From: Paenalicyclobacillus ferrooxydans
GTDB taxonomy: Bacteria; Bacillota; Bacilli; Alicyclobacillales; Alicyclobacillaceae
Direction: 5' to 3'
NCBI RefSeq assembly: GCF_001399675.1
Contig: NZ_LJCO01000008.1
Coordinates: forward strand, 1 to 64,000
DNA: 64,000 nt
This document shows, one piece after another, positions 44,508 through 54,100 of the stretch (positions within the stretch are counted from its first letter, which is position 1; each line of letters starts with the position of its first letter). The translations under genes and the position numbers were made by a program. The notes below the pieces were generated by a model. That model searched no databases. It saw only the letters and a program-made list of their open reading frames with translations, and was not told where the DNA came from.

Positions 44508-45827
44508 ATGACTCAGTACACCCATCAAAAGCGAGTCCGCAAGTACTTTTGGCGCGTTGTTGAAGTTGCGGCGTTGCTCCTTTTTGTAGCACTGGTGTGT
44601 ACTGTGTTCGTCGCTACATTACGCTACACGTTACCATTCGTCATTGGCGGGCTCGTGGCGATTTTGCTGTTGCCGGTAGTCCGTAGACTGGAGACGCAGG
44701 GTATTCGCCGAATGCCTGCAGTTCTCACTGTGATGATTGGCGTGATAGCAATTGTTGCCATCGGGTCTGTGTTTGTGCTCGTAGCTGTCACTCGGGAAGC
44801 AGCGTTGTGGTCGAAAAATCTGCCCGAGTACTTCCTGATTCTGCAGAACTGGGTCGAACGTCAGCTTGGGGTAGGCAAGACGGTGTTTGGACAACTGCCC
44901 CCGGATGTTGCCGCAAGCTTACAGTCGACCTTCACAAGCTCCATTACAACCGCGAAAGACTTGATGAGCGGCCTGACAAAGATCCTCATCAACTCCGTCA
45001 AGCACATGCCAGAGTATTTGTTTGTGGTTGTCATTGCGGGCATCACATCGTTTTTCATGTTGCTCAACCGAGATCGTATGTATAACAACTTCTTGAAGTT
45101 GTTACCCCCAGGCTGGGCACCGAAGGTTCGTGTGGTCAGCAACGACATGATGCGCGCCTTCGCAGGAACAATTCGGGTGCAAGTATTTTTAATGGTATTG
45201 TCTGCTGTGCTCGGCGTCCTCGGCATGTGGTTGCTTCATATCCATTACGCGGTCATCCTGGGCCTCGTTTTCGGTTTGACCGGCATGATCCCGATTCTCG
45301 GCTCCGCCTTGCTCACTGTCCCATGGGCATTTGGTGCGCTGTTAATCGGAGACGTGCCGTTGGCGATAAAGATCATTATGCTGCAACTGGTCATTTCTCT
45401 GATACGCCACATGGTCGAGCCAAAGATTCTTGCCGACAGTGTGGGGCTGGATACCTTGTCAACCCTGTTCGCCCTTTATGTAGGTATGAAGTTGGTCGGT
45501 GTTATTGGCTTGTTTGTGGGCCCCATCGTACTGATTGGAATAAAGTCACTCCTGCGCATTCGTTTGTTTGTGGACCTGATGCCAACCGTGGAGGATGCGG
45601 AGGGCGATGTTGCGAACAGTTTTGCTCAAAGAACGGGGATGGCCAAAGCTGCATCTGAAGGTAACTCTTCAACTGAGGATGGAAAGCCTGCAACTATGGA
45701 TGGAAAGCCTGCAACTATGGACGAGAAGTCCGCAACTAAGTCAGAGGCTCAGTCGGATGGGATTCCACTGGGTAAGCAGGAGGGGACGATGGGAGCAAGA
45801 GATGAAAACGTTGGAACTGGTCAGTAG
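44508..45827 (+). CDS. AI-2E family transporter (YtvI/PerM type)
   Basis: 439 residues with about eight membrane helices (first pair ~20-75, cluster ~155-350). The family core includes RVQVFLMVLSAVLGVLGMWLLHIHYAVILGLVFGLTGMIPILGS and GLFVGPIVL. The family covers Na+/H+ antiporters and possible signal exporters; substrate unknown. A hydrophilic tail (from ~370) carries three DGKPATM-like 7-residue repeats from a 21-bp tandem repeat. ATG behind AGGAGG. Its end overlaps the DUF402 gene by 26 bases. Confidence 0.85.
   Translation: MTQYTHQKRVRKYFWRVVEVAALLLFVALVCTVFVATLRYTLPFVIGGLVAILLLPVVRRLETQGIRRMPAVLTVMIGVIAIVAIGSVFVLVAVTREAALWSKNLPEYFLILQNWVERQLGVGKTVFGQLPPDVAASLQSTFTSSITTAKDLMSGLTKILINSVKHMPEYLFVVVIAGITSFFMLLNRDRMYNNFLKLLPPGWAPKVRVVSNDMMRAFAGTIRVQVFLMVLSAVLGVLGMWLLHIHYAVILGLVFGLTGMIPILGSALLTVPWAFGALLIGDVPLAIKIIMLQLVISLIRHMVEPKILADSVGLDTLSTLFALYVGMKLVGVIGLFVGPIVLIGIKSLLRIRLFVDLMPTVEDAEGDVANSFAQRTGMAKAASEGNSSTEDGKPATMDGKPATMDEKSATKSEAQSDGIPLGKQEGTMGARDENVGTGQ
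45661..45735 (+). repeat. 21-bp tandem repeat at the AI-2E gene 3' end
   Basis: GATGGAAAGCCTGCAACTAT occurs twice with a third diverged copy (GACGAGAAGTCCGCAACTAA). Each adds seven residues; frame is kept. Confidence 0.88.
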
Positions 45828-46326
45828 TCATGGCAAAGGACAGCCCCATCGCCAATGGCTGGATGTGTTCCCTACGTATGATCCATGGAGTTTTTGGATC
45901 CCTCCAGGAGGGCCGGTTGTTGAGGCGAACGGCAGGAGTTGGTCAAGCCCTTATCCTGTGATAGCGATGTTTTGGCCGCAGCAGTATTACCAGGTCTTTG
46001 TACTCCTGAAAGAGAGCTGCACCGAATACTACTGTAATATCATCACACCGCCTGTTTTTGATCCGCAGAAGCGTTGTGTTTTGTTTCAAGATTTGGAGCT
46101 TGATGTGTATGTGACAGACGACGGAGCAAAGCTGCTGGATGTTGCGGAGTTTGAGGAATCGAAGGTGACCTACCCAAAAGCATGGAGTGTTGCAGCATGG
46201 AGGGCAGCAGAGACTTTACTGCGCATGGGTGAAGCGAAGGAAGGCCCGTTCTCACGGGAGGTAGCACAGTTCTGGCGCAAAGGGAGAGGAGTGCCGTCAT
46301 ACATCGCCGATCCCGCAACCCGTTAA
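45802..46326 (+). CDS. DUF402 family protein (Ntdp-like nucleoside phosphatase)
   Basis: 174 residues, the family length. The DUF402 pattern is clear: PQQYYQVFVLLKESCTEYYCNIITPP, then DLELDVYVTDDGAKLLDVAEFEE with the acidic metal ligands. Bacillus and Staphylococcus relatives hydrolyse nucleoside di- and triphosphates. ATG 45802 lies inside the end of the AI-2E gene, so translation is probably coupled; longer in-frame versions run through the repeats of that gene and are rejected. Confidence 0.85.
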   Translation: MKTLELVSSHGKGQPHRQWLDVFPTYDPWSFWIPPGGPVVEANGRSWSSPYPVIAMFWPQQYYQVFVLLKESCTEYYCNIITPPVFDPQKRCVLFQDLELDVYVTDDGAKLLDVAEFEESKVTYPKAWSVAAWRAAETLLRMGEAKEGPFSREVAQFWRKGRGVPSYIADPATR

Positions 46327-46418
46327 GCCTGGGTGCCCGTCAATAGACAGCTGGCCACTTGGGGGCAATTCATAAATCAGGTGGACACATGCTGTCATTT
46401 CACGTGAAGGTAAAATCA

Positions 46419-46510
46419 AAGGTCCACTGTCACAGTGAAGTTCCCCTGGGTTGAATCAGCGGCACGAATAATGACTCGACACATCCTGCAGGATGTTGAC
46501 AGTGGACCTT
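46419..46510 (-). terminator. structured inverted repeat, probable rsfA terminator
   Basis: Perfect 14-base arms (46419-46432 and 46497-46510, AAGGTCCACTGTCA) enclose 64 bases, including a 16-base palindrome ACATCCTGCAGGATGT (46481-46496). On the minus strand the outer stem is followed by TTGATTTTACC, a weak T-rich tail after rsfA. Confidence 0.6.
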
Positions 46511-46515
46511 GCCCG

Positions 46516-47091
46516 CTACTCAGTCTGTGCTTTTGGAGTACCAGGGTCGAGCAACTTTCTAGCTCGTTCCATGATTGCAAATAGTGTACGAGAGTCTTGC
46601 TCTAGTTGTTCTGGTGTAACTTCTGCTGCATCAACGAGTGATACAGTAGAACTTTCCAATTCATGAACCCTTTTAACCAATGTATCCTTCTCGGACTCCA
46701 AGTCTTGAATTCGTTGACGCAGTGACTGGTACTGCTCGTCATAGGTTTGCAAGAATTGAATGACCTCTTTCATTGAATCAGCGGAACTTACCGTTACTGC
46801 AGATGTATCCTGTTGTGGCTCGCGCACTGCAGGACTTGAACTCGCCTTCTGAGCTGCTTTTCGCGCCTGTTTGGCGGTTTCGATATCTGCTCTCCTGTCT
46901 TTGCGGAGAACTCCATTCCATCGATAACCACAGGCAGCTGAGGTACGGCCTAGTTCATTACCCGCTTGTTCAAATGCTTTGAGCTGTGTGCTTCCAGTCC
47001 TGATGTGGTCTAAAACAATCTCCGCCAGGCGTTCATCGTCTGCCGGGGTCCACGCGTCGGACCGGGTTACCCATTTCTGCGCACTCTGCAA
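46516..47091 (-). CDS. rsfA: RsfA-type prespore transcription factor
   Basis: 191 residues. The N-terminal Myb/SANT-like DNA-binding domain (RSDAWTPADDERLAEIVLDHIRTGSTQLKAFEQAGNELGRTSAACGYRWNGVLRK, residues ~9-64) is the RsfA hallmark. A long coiled coil (about 110-150) and an acidic tail follow. In Bacillus RsfA tunes sigma-F gene expression in the forespore. TTG 47091 lies behind GGGAGGA with 8-base spacing. A sigma-F-like promoter is seen upstream, and gerA/gerB lie 13 kb away. Confidence 0.88.
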   Translation of the reverse strand: MQSAQKWVTRSDAWTPADDERLAEIVLDHIRTGSTQLKAFEQAGNELGRTSAACGYRWNGVLRKDRRADIETAKQARKAAQKASSSPAVREPQQDTSAVTVSSADSMKEVIQFLQTYDEQYQSLRQRIQDLESEKDTLVKRVHELESSTVSLVDAAEVTPEQLEQDSRTLFAIMERARKLLDPGTPKAQTE

Positions 47092-47119
47092 GGCAATTCC
47101 TCCCTCGGTCTGTACTATA

Positions 47120-47149
47120 CTTTATCTCCACGGAGTGTGAGATTCATAC
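47120..47149 (-). promoter_or_regulatory. sigma-F-like promoter for rsfA
   Basis: On the minus strand GTATG, 15-base spacer, GGAGATAAAG. The known sigma-F pattern is GYATA-N15-GGNNANANT, so one base in each box differs. The -10 starts 29 bases before the gene start. The rest of the 300-base gap before mrfA is AT-rich with no other clear signal. Confidence 0.5.
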
Positions 47150-47391
47150 TGCTCCAATAGCCATCTCTTTTATCATGCTATGTATGAAATGGCAGAAGGT
47201 GACCTAGAACAGTAAATTTTCGTAGAGCAATAATTCTAAAAACACAAAATATACCAAATATAGTAGAGCGAACAGGAGTTCGGGTCTTTGCCGCGAAATA
47301 CTTATTCAGCTGCATCAGCGATTTGATGCGGCTTGTCCAGCGCCCCGTACGGTGTGCGTGGAAATTTATCTAGAAGAGAGGAGCCGCGACC

Positions 47392-49734
47392 TTGGAACTC
47401 TCATTACTGCTCGATGAGTGGCGTCGCACGCCTGCATTCATAGAACAAGTTACAGCATGGGATATTGCTCCTGCACGAATTGGAAGATTTAGAGAGACGC
47501 CGGGGTGGGTGCATGAAGACCTGGTGTCTGTTCTTGAGAAAAAGGGGATTCGCCAGCTCTACAGCCACCAGGCGGAAGCCGTCGAAGCTGTGCATGCAAA
47601 TAAGGACGTCATGGTGGTTACGCCGACGGCCAGCGGTAAAACCCTGTGTTATAACCTGCCAGTTCTTGATGCTATCAGCAAGGATTCGTCGACGAGGGCC
47701 CTTTACATCTTTCCAACGAAGGCTCTGTCACAGGATCAAGTGGCTGAGCTCCATGAGATCTCAAACGGACTGCGAACCCAGGTACAGTCGTACACGTACG
47801 ACGGTGATACGCCGATGCATGCCCGGACCCGCATCCGGGAGGCCGGGCACATCGTGGTGACAAACCCGGATATGTTGCATGCGGCACTGCTGCCCCATCA
47901 CACAAAGTGGCTGCGGTTGTTTGAGAACCTGAAGTACATCGTGATCGACGAAGCACATATTTACCGAGGTGTTTTTGGCAGTCATGTCGCCAATGTCATT
48001 CGGCGGTTGCTGCGGATCTGCGCGTTTTATGGAAGACATCCCCAGTTCATACTCTCCTCAGCGACGGTGGCCAATCCGGGCGATCTCGGTCGTGAACTCA
48101 TCGGGCGGGATGTCGAGGTGGTGGACGAGTCAGGGGCACCGGAAGGCGAGCGGCACACAGTGCTCTACAATCCGCCCATCTTTGCGCCTCAGCTAGGTCT
48201 GCGCAAATCTTCGTTGATGGAGGCGCGAAGAATCGGCGGAAGGCTGCTAAAGGAAGGCGTATCGACGATTCATTTCGTAAAGACGCGCACCCAGGTGGAA
48301 CTGCTCAGCTCCTATTTGAAGTCGGATCTGCCGGAACGCCTTCGTACGCGGGTGGTGGGTTATCGTGGGGGGTATCTTCCACATGAGCGCCGATCCATCG
48401 AACAGAGACTCCGGACTGGTGACATTCAAGGCGTTGTCAGCACCAATGCGCTCGAGCTCGGTGTCGATATCGGATCGCTCCAGGCATCCGTGACCGTCGG
48501 CTACCCTGGGACGATTGCTTCAATTCGTCAGCAAAGTGGACGAGCGGGGCGCCGCAAGGGGATGTCCCTCGCCTTGTTTATCGCCAATGCCTCCGCGCTC
48601 GACCAATACGTCGTCGGCCATCCGGATGTGATTTTGCACCATTCACCGGAAGCAGCCAGAGTGTACCCGGAGAACCTGCTGATCCTGACCGACCACTTAA
48701 AGTGCGCGGCCTATGAGCTGCCGTTCTCAAGAGATGAATCCTTTGGCGTTGAAACCACCTCGGAACTGCTCGATTATCTGGCGGAATACCGAGTCCTGCA
48801 TCAAGGCGGTGATGGCCGTTACTTCTGGATGTCAGACGCACTGCCAAGCCACGGCGTGTCTCTTCGCAGCGCTGCTCAGGACAACGTGGTCATCGTCGAT
48901 CAGACAGACGCCCGGGCTGAAATCATTGGTGAGATGGACCGCTTCAGTGCACTCACGATGCTCCATGAGGAAGCCATTTATCTGCATCAGTCCAAGGTGT
49001 TTCAAGTCGAGCGGCTCGATCTCGATAACGGGAAAGCGTTCGTCCGTGCTGTGAATGTAGACTACTACACTGATGCCGAACTGGCCGTTCGTTTGCGAGT
49101 TCTTGACTCATTAGAAGACAAAGACGACGGGCTTGCAAAGCACCACACGGGAGAAGTCATGGTTAACGCGATGGCAACCTTGTTTAAGAAGATCAAGTTT
49201 GACACACATGAAAACCTTGGATGGGGCAAGATTCATCTGCCCGAAGCTGAACTTCACACAGTGGGGTATTGGATATCCTGGCCCGCTTCTGCTCTTCCTT
49301 TTGACAACGAGGCTTGGGAGACGGCATTGTCAGGAGCCGCACATGCGCTTCGTCATGCAGCATCGCTCCACTGCATGTGTGCTGTCCCGGACATCCATAT
49401 GGCGGTAGAAGTAAGGGATCTGTTAACGGCAAAGCCAACGCTTTACCTCTACGATGCCTACCCAGGCGGTGTCGGGCTTGCGGAGCGGGTCTTTCGAACC
49501 AGCCGCGAGGTGTTGGCAACGGCTCGAGAGATGGTCGTCAACTGTCCTTGCGAATCTGGATGTCCATCTTGCATCGGCCCGCAGGCACAGTCTTCCGAGT
49601 CAAAAACGGAGGGTCAACCGAAGGAGTGGGTGGCGCGCCTTTTGCTCTCTGCGGTCGGCAGTGAGGTGGGGGATGCGCATAAGTCTACAGGCACGGAAGG
49701 CTCAGCGCCTGTCCATTCGACGGAAGGGATGTAG
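47392..49734 (+). CDS. mrfA: DEAD/DEAH-box helicase MrfA (YprA)
   Basis: 780 residues: helicase core with Walker A TPTASGKT (77-84), DEAH (VIDEAHIYRG), SSATVANP and QQSGRAGRR, then a DUF1998-type C-terminal region. That region ends in a four-cysteine metal site CPCESGCPSC (near 740). In Bacillus MrfA and MrfB act together, apart from UvrABC, to repair mitomycin C damage. TTG start behind AGAGGAG. mrfB starts 2 bases after its stop. Confidence 0.93.
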   Translation: MELSLLLDEWRRTPAFIEQVTAWDIAPARIGRFRETPGWVHEDLVSVLEKKGIRQLYSHQAEAVEAVHANKDVMVVTPTASGKTLCYNLPVLDAISKDSSTRALYIFPTKALSQDQVAELHEISNGLRTQVQSYTYDGDTPMHARTRIREAGHIVVTNPDMLHAALLPHHTKWLRLFENLKYIVIDEAHIYRGVFGSHVANVIRRLLRICAFYGRHPQFILSSATVANPGDLGRELIGRDVEVVDESGAPEGERHTVLYNPPIFAPQLGLRKSSLMEARRIGGRLLKEGVSTIHFVKTRTQVELLSSYLKSDLPERLRTRVVGYRGGYLPHERRSIEQRLRTGDIQGVVSTNALELGVDIGSLQASVTVGYPGTIASIRQQSGRAGRRKGMSLALFIANASALDQYVVGHPDVILHHSPEAARVYPENLLILTDHLKCAAYELPFSRDESFGVETTSELLDYLAEYRVLHQGGDGRYFWMSDALPSHGVSLRSAAQDNVVIVDQTDARAEIIGEMDRFSALTMLHEEAIYLHQSKVFQVERLDLDNGKAFVRAVNVDYYTDAELAVRLRVLDSLEDKDDGLAKHHTGEVMVNAMATLFKKIKFDTHENLGWGKIHLPEAELHTVGYWISWPASALPFDNEAWETALSGAAHALRHAASLHCMCAVPDIHMAVEVRDLLTAKPTLYLYDAYPGGVGLAERVFRTSREVLATAREMVVNCPCESGCPSCIGPQAQSSESKTEGQPKEWVARLLLSAVGSEVGDAHKSTGTEGSAPVHSTEGM

Positions 49735-49736
49735 CC

Positions 49737-51101
49737 ATGACAAGGTCACTTTCTGAACGCTTGCGTGCATTGCAGGCCTCGGTCGGCGGTCCAGGCAGTA
49801 CCCCTGATTCAGGTTCCGACGGCACCAGTTCCGACCGTGTCGGAAGTCTTGACGCTCCCCGAAGCATCCGTTCTCCGGAAGAGGTAGAGCAGCCGATATA
49901 CCAGTCCAAGTCCGAGTCTGATTGCCACGCAGAGCATGAGTTCGCTGAAGAAGGGTATTCGGAAATTGGGCAAGGTGTCTGGCATCGCACGCTTCGTTAC
50001 GACATCCTCATGGCTCATGGTGACCACCGGTTCGCAGACCTCTGTGAGGCCGACCTTGGCGGGCTCCTGAAAGCAGCAAAGTTGTCAGATCTGGTTCAGC
50101 TGCAAGCGCAAAATTTTCGGTTTTACGACACAGAGACGACAGGCCTCGGAACGGGGGCAGGTACATTTCCGTTTCTGCATGCGGTAGGGCGGTTTGAAGA
50201 GGACGAATTTGTCGTGCATCAGTATTTTCTGGCCGACTACGCGGCAGAGCGCGAACTGTTGACAGTGATGATTCATGATCACTTCCCAGATGGCGTAACA
50301 GTTGTCACATTTAATGGGAAGTCGTTTGACTGGCCGCTCTTGTCCAACCGTCTGACCATGCATCGGTTAGAGGCTCCGGTCGTGTGTCAACTCGATCTCC
50401 TCTATCCAAGTCGCCGTCTTTGGCGGCAGACCCTGACGCGTGTGTCACTCGGTGCCGTGGAATCGGCCATTCTTGGACTCGAACGGTTAGATGATCTGCC
50501 GGGCAAAGAAGCCCCCATGCGCTACTTCGAGTATGTCTCTGATGGTATCTTATCTCGTTTGGTACCGGTGTTTGACCACAATGCGACTGACGTTTGCAGT
50601 CTTGTCACGCTCGCAGGGCACTTGGCTGACATCCTGTCTGGTCGTACTTCTGTTCACGCAGCGTCCGAGTGGAGCGCGCTCGGGAGGTTGTACGATGAAT
50701 GGAACGAGTCCGATCTCGCTTTGCGCTGCTTTCATCAAGCTGTGGACTGCCCTGACGCCTCTTGGCGAGAGCACTGGCTGCACAGCCTACACTGTAAACG
50801 GCGAGGTGACGTCGACACGGCTGTGGAGACCTGGCTTCGAATGGCCGATCACTATCCATGGAGTGTTCCTCCATGTGTGGAATTGGCAAAGGTATATGAA
50901 CACCGAATCGGGGATTTTCAAGCGGCTTTAATGTTTGCAAGAGAAGCAAAAAACCGGATGCTCCGGTACAGCCGCGATGCAGGTGTTGAAGGGAACGGTA
51001 CACCAAGATACAAAGGAGGCGCTGACGAACGGATCGTAAGCGCCTTGCAACATCGTATGGCTCGCATTGAGCGAAAGCTGAGCGCGCATTCAGCCTCATG
51101 A
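49737..51101 (+). CDS. mrfB: MrfB (YprB) DEDDh exonuclease with TPR tail
   Basis: 454 residues. An exonuclease domain (about 120-300) starts with the Exo I motif FRFYDTETTGLG (D, E), then VVTFNGKSFDWPLLSNRL, and ends with the DEDDh pair H..D in VFDHNATDVCSL. TPR-like helices follow (about 305-420). The first ~110 residues are low-complexity and Ser/Asp-rich. In Bacillus MrfB is a metal-dependent nuclease working with the MrfA helicase on mitomycin lesions. ATG 49737 directly after mrfA. Confidence 0.92.
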   Translation: MTRSLSERLRALQASVGGPGSTPDSGSDGTSSDRVGSLDAPRSIRSPEEVEQPIYQSKSESDCHAEHEFAEEGYSEIGQGVWHRTLRYDILMAHGDHRFADLCEADLGGLLKAAKLSDLVQLQAQNFRFYDTETTGLGTGAGTFPFLHAVGRFEEDEFVVHQYFLADYAAERELLTVMIHDHFPDGVTVVTFNGKSFDWPLLSNRLTMHRLEAPVVCQLDLLYPSRRLWRQTLTRVSLGAVESAILGLERLDDLPGKEAPMRYFEYVSDGILSRLVPVFDHNATDVCSLVTLAGHLADILSGRTSVHAASEWSALGRLYDEWNESDLALRCFHQAVDCPDASWREHWLHSLHCKRRGDVDTAVETWLRMADHYPWSVPPCVELAKVYEHRIGDFQAALMFAREAKNRMLRYSRDAGVEGNGTPRYKGGADERIVSALQHRMARIERKLSAHSAS

Positions 51102-51154
51102 GCCTGATTTGGCTGTCCGAACTCATCCTGAGCGTAAAACGTGGCTGACACCCG

Positions 51155-51180
51155 AAGCCCTGGCTACTCTGCCAGGGCTT
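51155..51180. terminator. hairpin holding the RND stop codon
   Basis: A perfect 10-bp stem AAGCCCTGGC / GCCAGGGCTT with a 6-base loop. The minus-strand TAG stop of the RND gene spans the stem-loop junction. It lies 54 bases past mrfB, so it may act in both directions. No T-run. Confidence 0.6.
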
Positions 51181-54100
51181 GTTCGCGTCGGTGGTGGCGC
51201 AGATGCAGCAACTCATACATGACCGGCACGATGAAGAGAGTGAGGGCTGTTGAACTGATGAGCCCGCCAATCACGACAACGGCCAAGCCTTGAGAGATGA
51301 GTGCTCCTTCGGCAAATCCAATGGCGAGTGGCAGCAAGGAGCAGATGGTCGCGATCGCGGTCATCAGAATCGGACGCAGCCGAGTGGTCCCGGCCTCGAG
51401 CAGAGCCTCACGGACGGTCAGGCCGCGTCGGCGTTGTTGCTCCACGCGATCGACCAGCACAATCGCATTGGTGACGACGATGCCCATCAACATCAGGATG
51501 CCGATCAACGACGACACGCTGATGGGTTGCTTGCTGATGACCGTTCCAAAGAATGCACCAATCAGAGCGACTGGCATCGAGAACAGGATCGCAAACGGCG
51601 CCGCCCAACCGCCAAACGCAATCAACATGACCATGTAGACCAGACCGACAGAGATGAGAATGGCTTCAATCAGCTGCTTGAAGCTGCTGTTCATCTCTTG
51701 CGTATCACCAGCCACCTGGACTTGAACGTCGGAGGGAAGTTTTAGTTGGCTGATGGCCTTTAGTGCATCACGACTGGTTTTGCCAGTGTTCTTCGACGTG
51801 AAATCACCAGACACGCTGGCATAGGGCTGTCCGTCTTGGTGCTCAATCTGCACAGGCGCTGAGGCCATCTGTACGGTCGCGACGTCTGCGAGCTTAATCG
51901 TCTGGCCCGTCGGTGCAGCGATGGGCAGGTTCTGAACGGTACTGAGGGACGTTAAGGGGTTCGCTGGTATTAGAGACACCCACACGGCTCTCGATTGACC
52001 GTTGATGTTTGCATTGCCAATGCTTTGGCCTTGCACGTAAGACTGCACCACGTTTGCAATCTGATACGGCGTCAAACCGTACTTCGCTGCATCCTGCAAA
52101 CGCGGAACGACGTTGAGCTGTGGTCTCTTGTCAGACAGGTTGTTGTTTACATTGGCGAGGCCCGGGACTTGCTTCAGTGCACTGGTTACCATCGTCGCAG
52201 CCGTCTGAATGTCATGCGCGTTTGGCCCAATCAAATTAACGGAAAAGCCGCCGGTTGAGCCACCCATGACCAGCGTCTTGACTTGGATGGTCGCAGGTCC
52301 AGAAAGAGGTTGCAGGCGCGACCGCAGGGTGCTGACAAAACTATCGACATTCGTGTTCGGTTGCAGTTCAAGGAACATGGTTGCCTGATTTTCACCGCTC
52401 ACTGATCCGGATGGACTGAGTTGTCCCGGGTCCGAGCCGACCTTTGTATTCCACTGGTCAATGGTCGATCCGTAACTGTGAAGCACGTTTTCCACTTGTT
52501 TTGCCTTCGCGTCGGTACTGCTCCGCGGTGTGCCGACGGGCATCTGAATGGATATCGTCGCGAATTTCTCATTCGAGGCAGGAATAAAGGTGCTGCCTGC
52601 GGCAGGTAAGACCGCAAGCGATCCGATGAACAGCACGAGAGTGATTCCGAGCACCCAGGCTTTGTGATTCAGGGCGCCGCGGAGGAACCCCTGATACTTA
52701 CGCTGCCAGGGTCGAACGGCGAGTTGTGTTCCTTTGTCGTCAGCGAGAGCAGCTTGGGTCATGACCACAGTGTGCTGTAAGGATGACTCGGATGGAGCAG
52801 ATGCGTTTGAAGCGAACGGATCATCTGCACGTGCGGAATTCTGAATCAGTACCGGATGGACTGATTCAGTCGACGATGGGTTCCCACTTAACCAACCGTA
52901 ATCAGCTGCGGACTCTGGACGACGTGCGACGAACAGCCATGCCAGTGCAGGCACCACTGTCAAGGCGACCAGGAGGGAAGAGAGCAACGAACAGACCACG
53001 GTGACGGCAAACGGCATAAAGATTTTTCCGACCACGCCGCTTACGAAACCGAGTGGAAGGAACACCGCAACTGTCGTGATAGTCGACGAAGTGATGGCCT
53101 GACCGACTTCCCGTGTGGCAAAGTACACAAACGAGCGGCCATATCCAAGTCCCCGTTTCCAAGCCCGGTATATGTTCTCAATGACCACAATACTGTCGTC
53201 CACCACGCGGCCGGTGGCAATCGCCATGCCGCCAAGTGTCATGATGTTAAGTGTGATGTTGAGTCGATTTAAGACCATCAGGGCAATCAGCAGGGACAAG
53301 GGAATCGATACGACGGCGATGATGGTGGTTCGCCAGTTCCGCAAAAACAGGAGGATCACCAACACGGCGAAACCTGCGCCAAGGATGGCCTCGCGGAGCA
53401 TGCCGTTTACGGACGCGACAATCATCGTGGAAGAATCAAACAAGGGAACGATGGTCACACCCGCAGGCATCTGCTTTTGCAGTTTGCTTAACTCCTGGTT
53501 GACGGCTTTAGCCATCACAACCGTGTTGGCATTTTCCGTCTTTACAACGCCGACGAAGACGCTTGGCTGCCCGTTGGTGCGGTTGATGGACCCGTCGTTT
53601 GGCGGAGCGAAAGTGACCGTTGCAAGGTCGGACAATGGCACGGTGTTGAGCGTGGTTGATGTGTTGGTCGATCCGCTGGTTTTGGTCGCGGCGGTTGCAG
53701 GCAGAGTGCCTGAGTGGGTACCCGTCTTAGGAATCGACGGAACGCCTCCTGAGTTGCTCTTTGCTGCTCCGAGGGCCCCAAGTTGTTGTTGCAGTCCGGT
53801 TAGTTTCTGACTGATGATCTTTTGTTCTTGCGACAGTGCTGCAATGGTTGCTTGAAGTGTGGCGATTTGCTGCGGGTTTTGTTGGGCCTGTGGCAGTGTT
53901 TGTTGCTTGGCGAGTGCTAACTCGGCACCAAATAATTGACCTTGCAAGCCTTGCAGACTGCTAATCAGTTGGTTTTCGGCTTGAACAGCGGCAAGGCCTT
54001 GGGACAACCCGGAAACACCTTGGCCGAGCTGTCCGACAGCTGAACCGATTTGACCTACGGCGGTCCCAAGCTGTCCGACCGACGTTCCGAGCGCCTGCAT

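Noticed and set aside
53115-53810. 231-codon plus-strand ORF opposite the RND gene
   Set aside because: Shadow of the RND permease; no domain and no ribosome-binding site.
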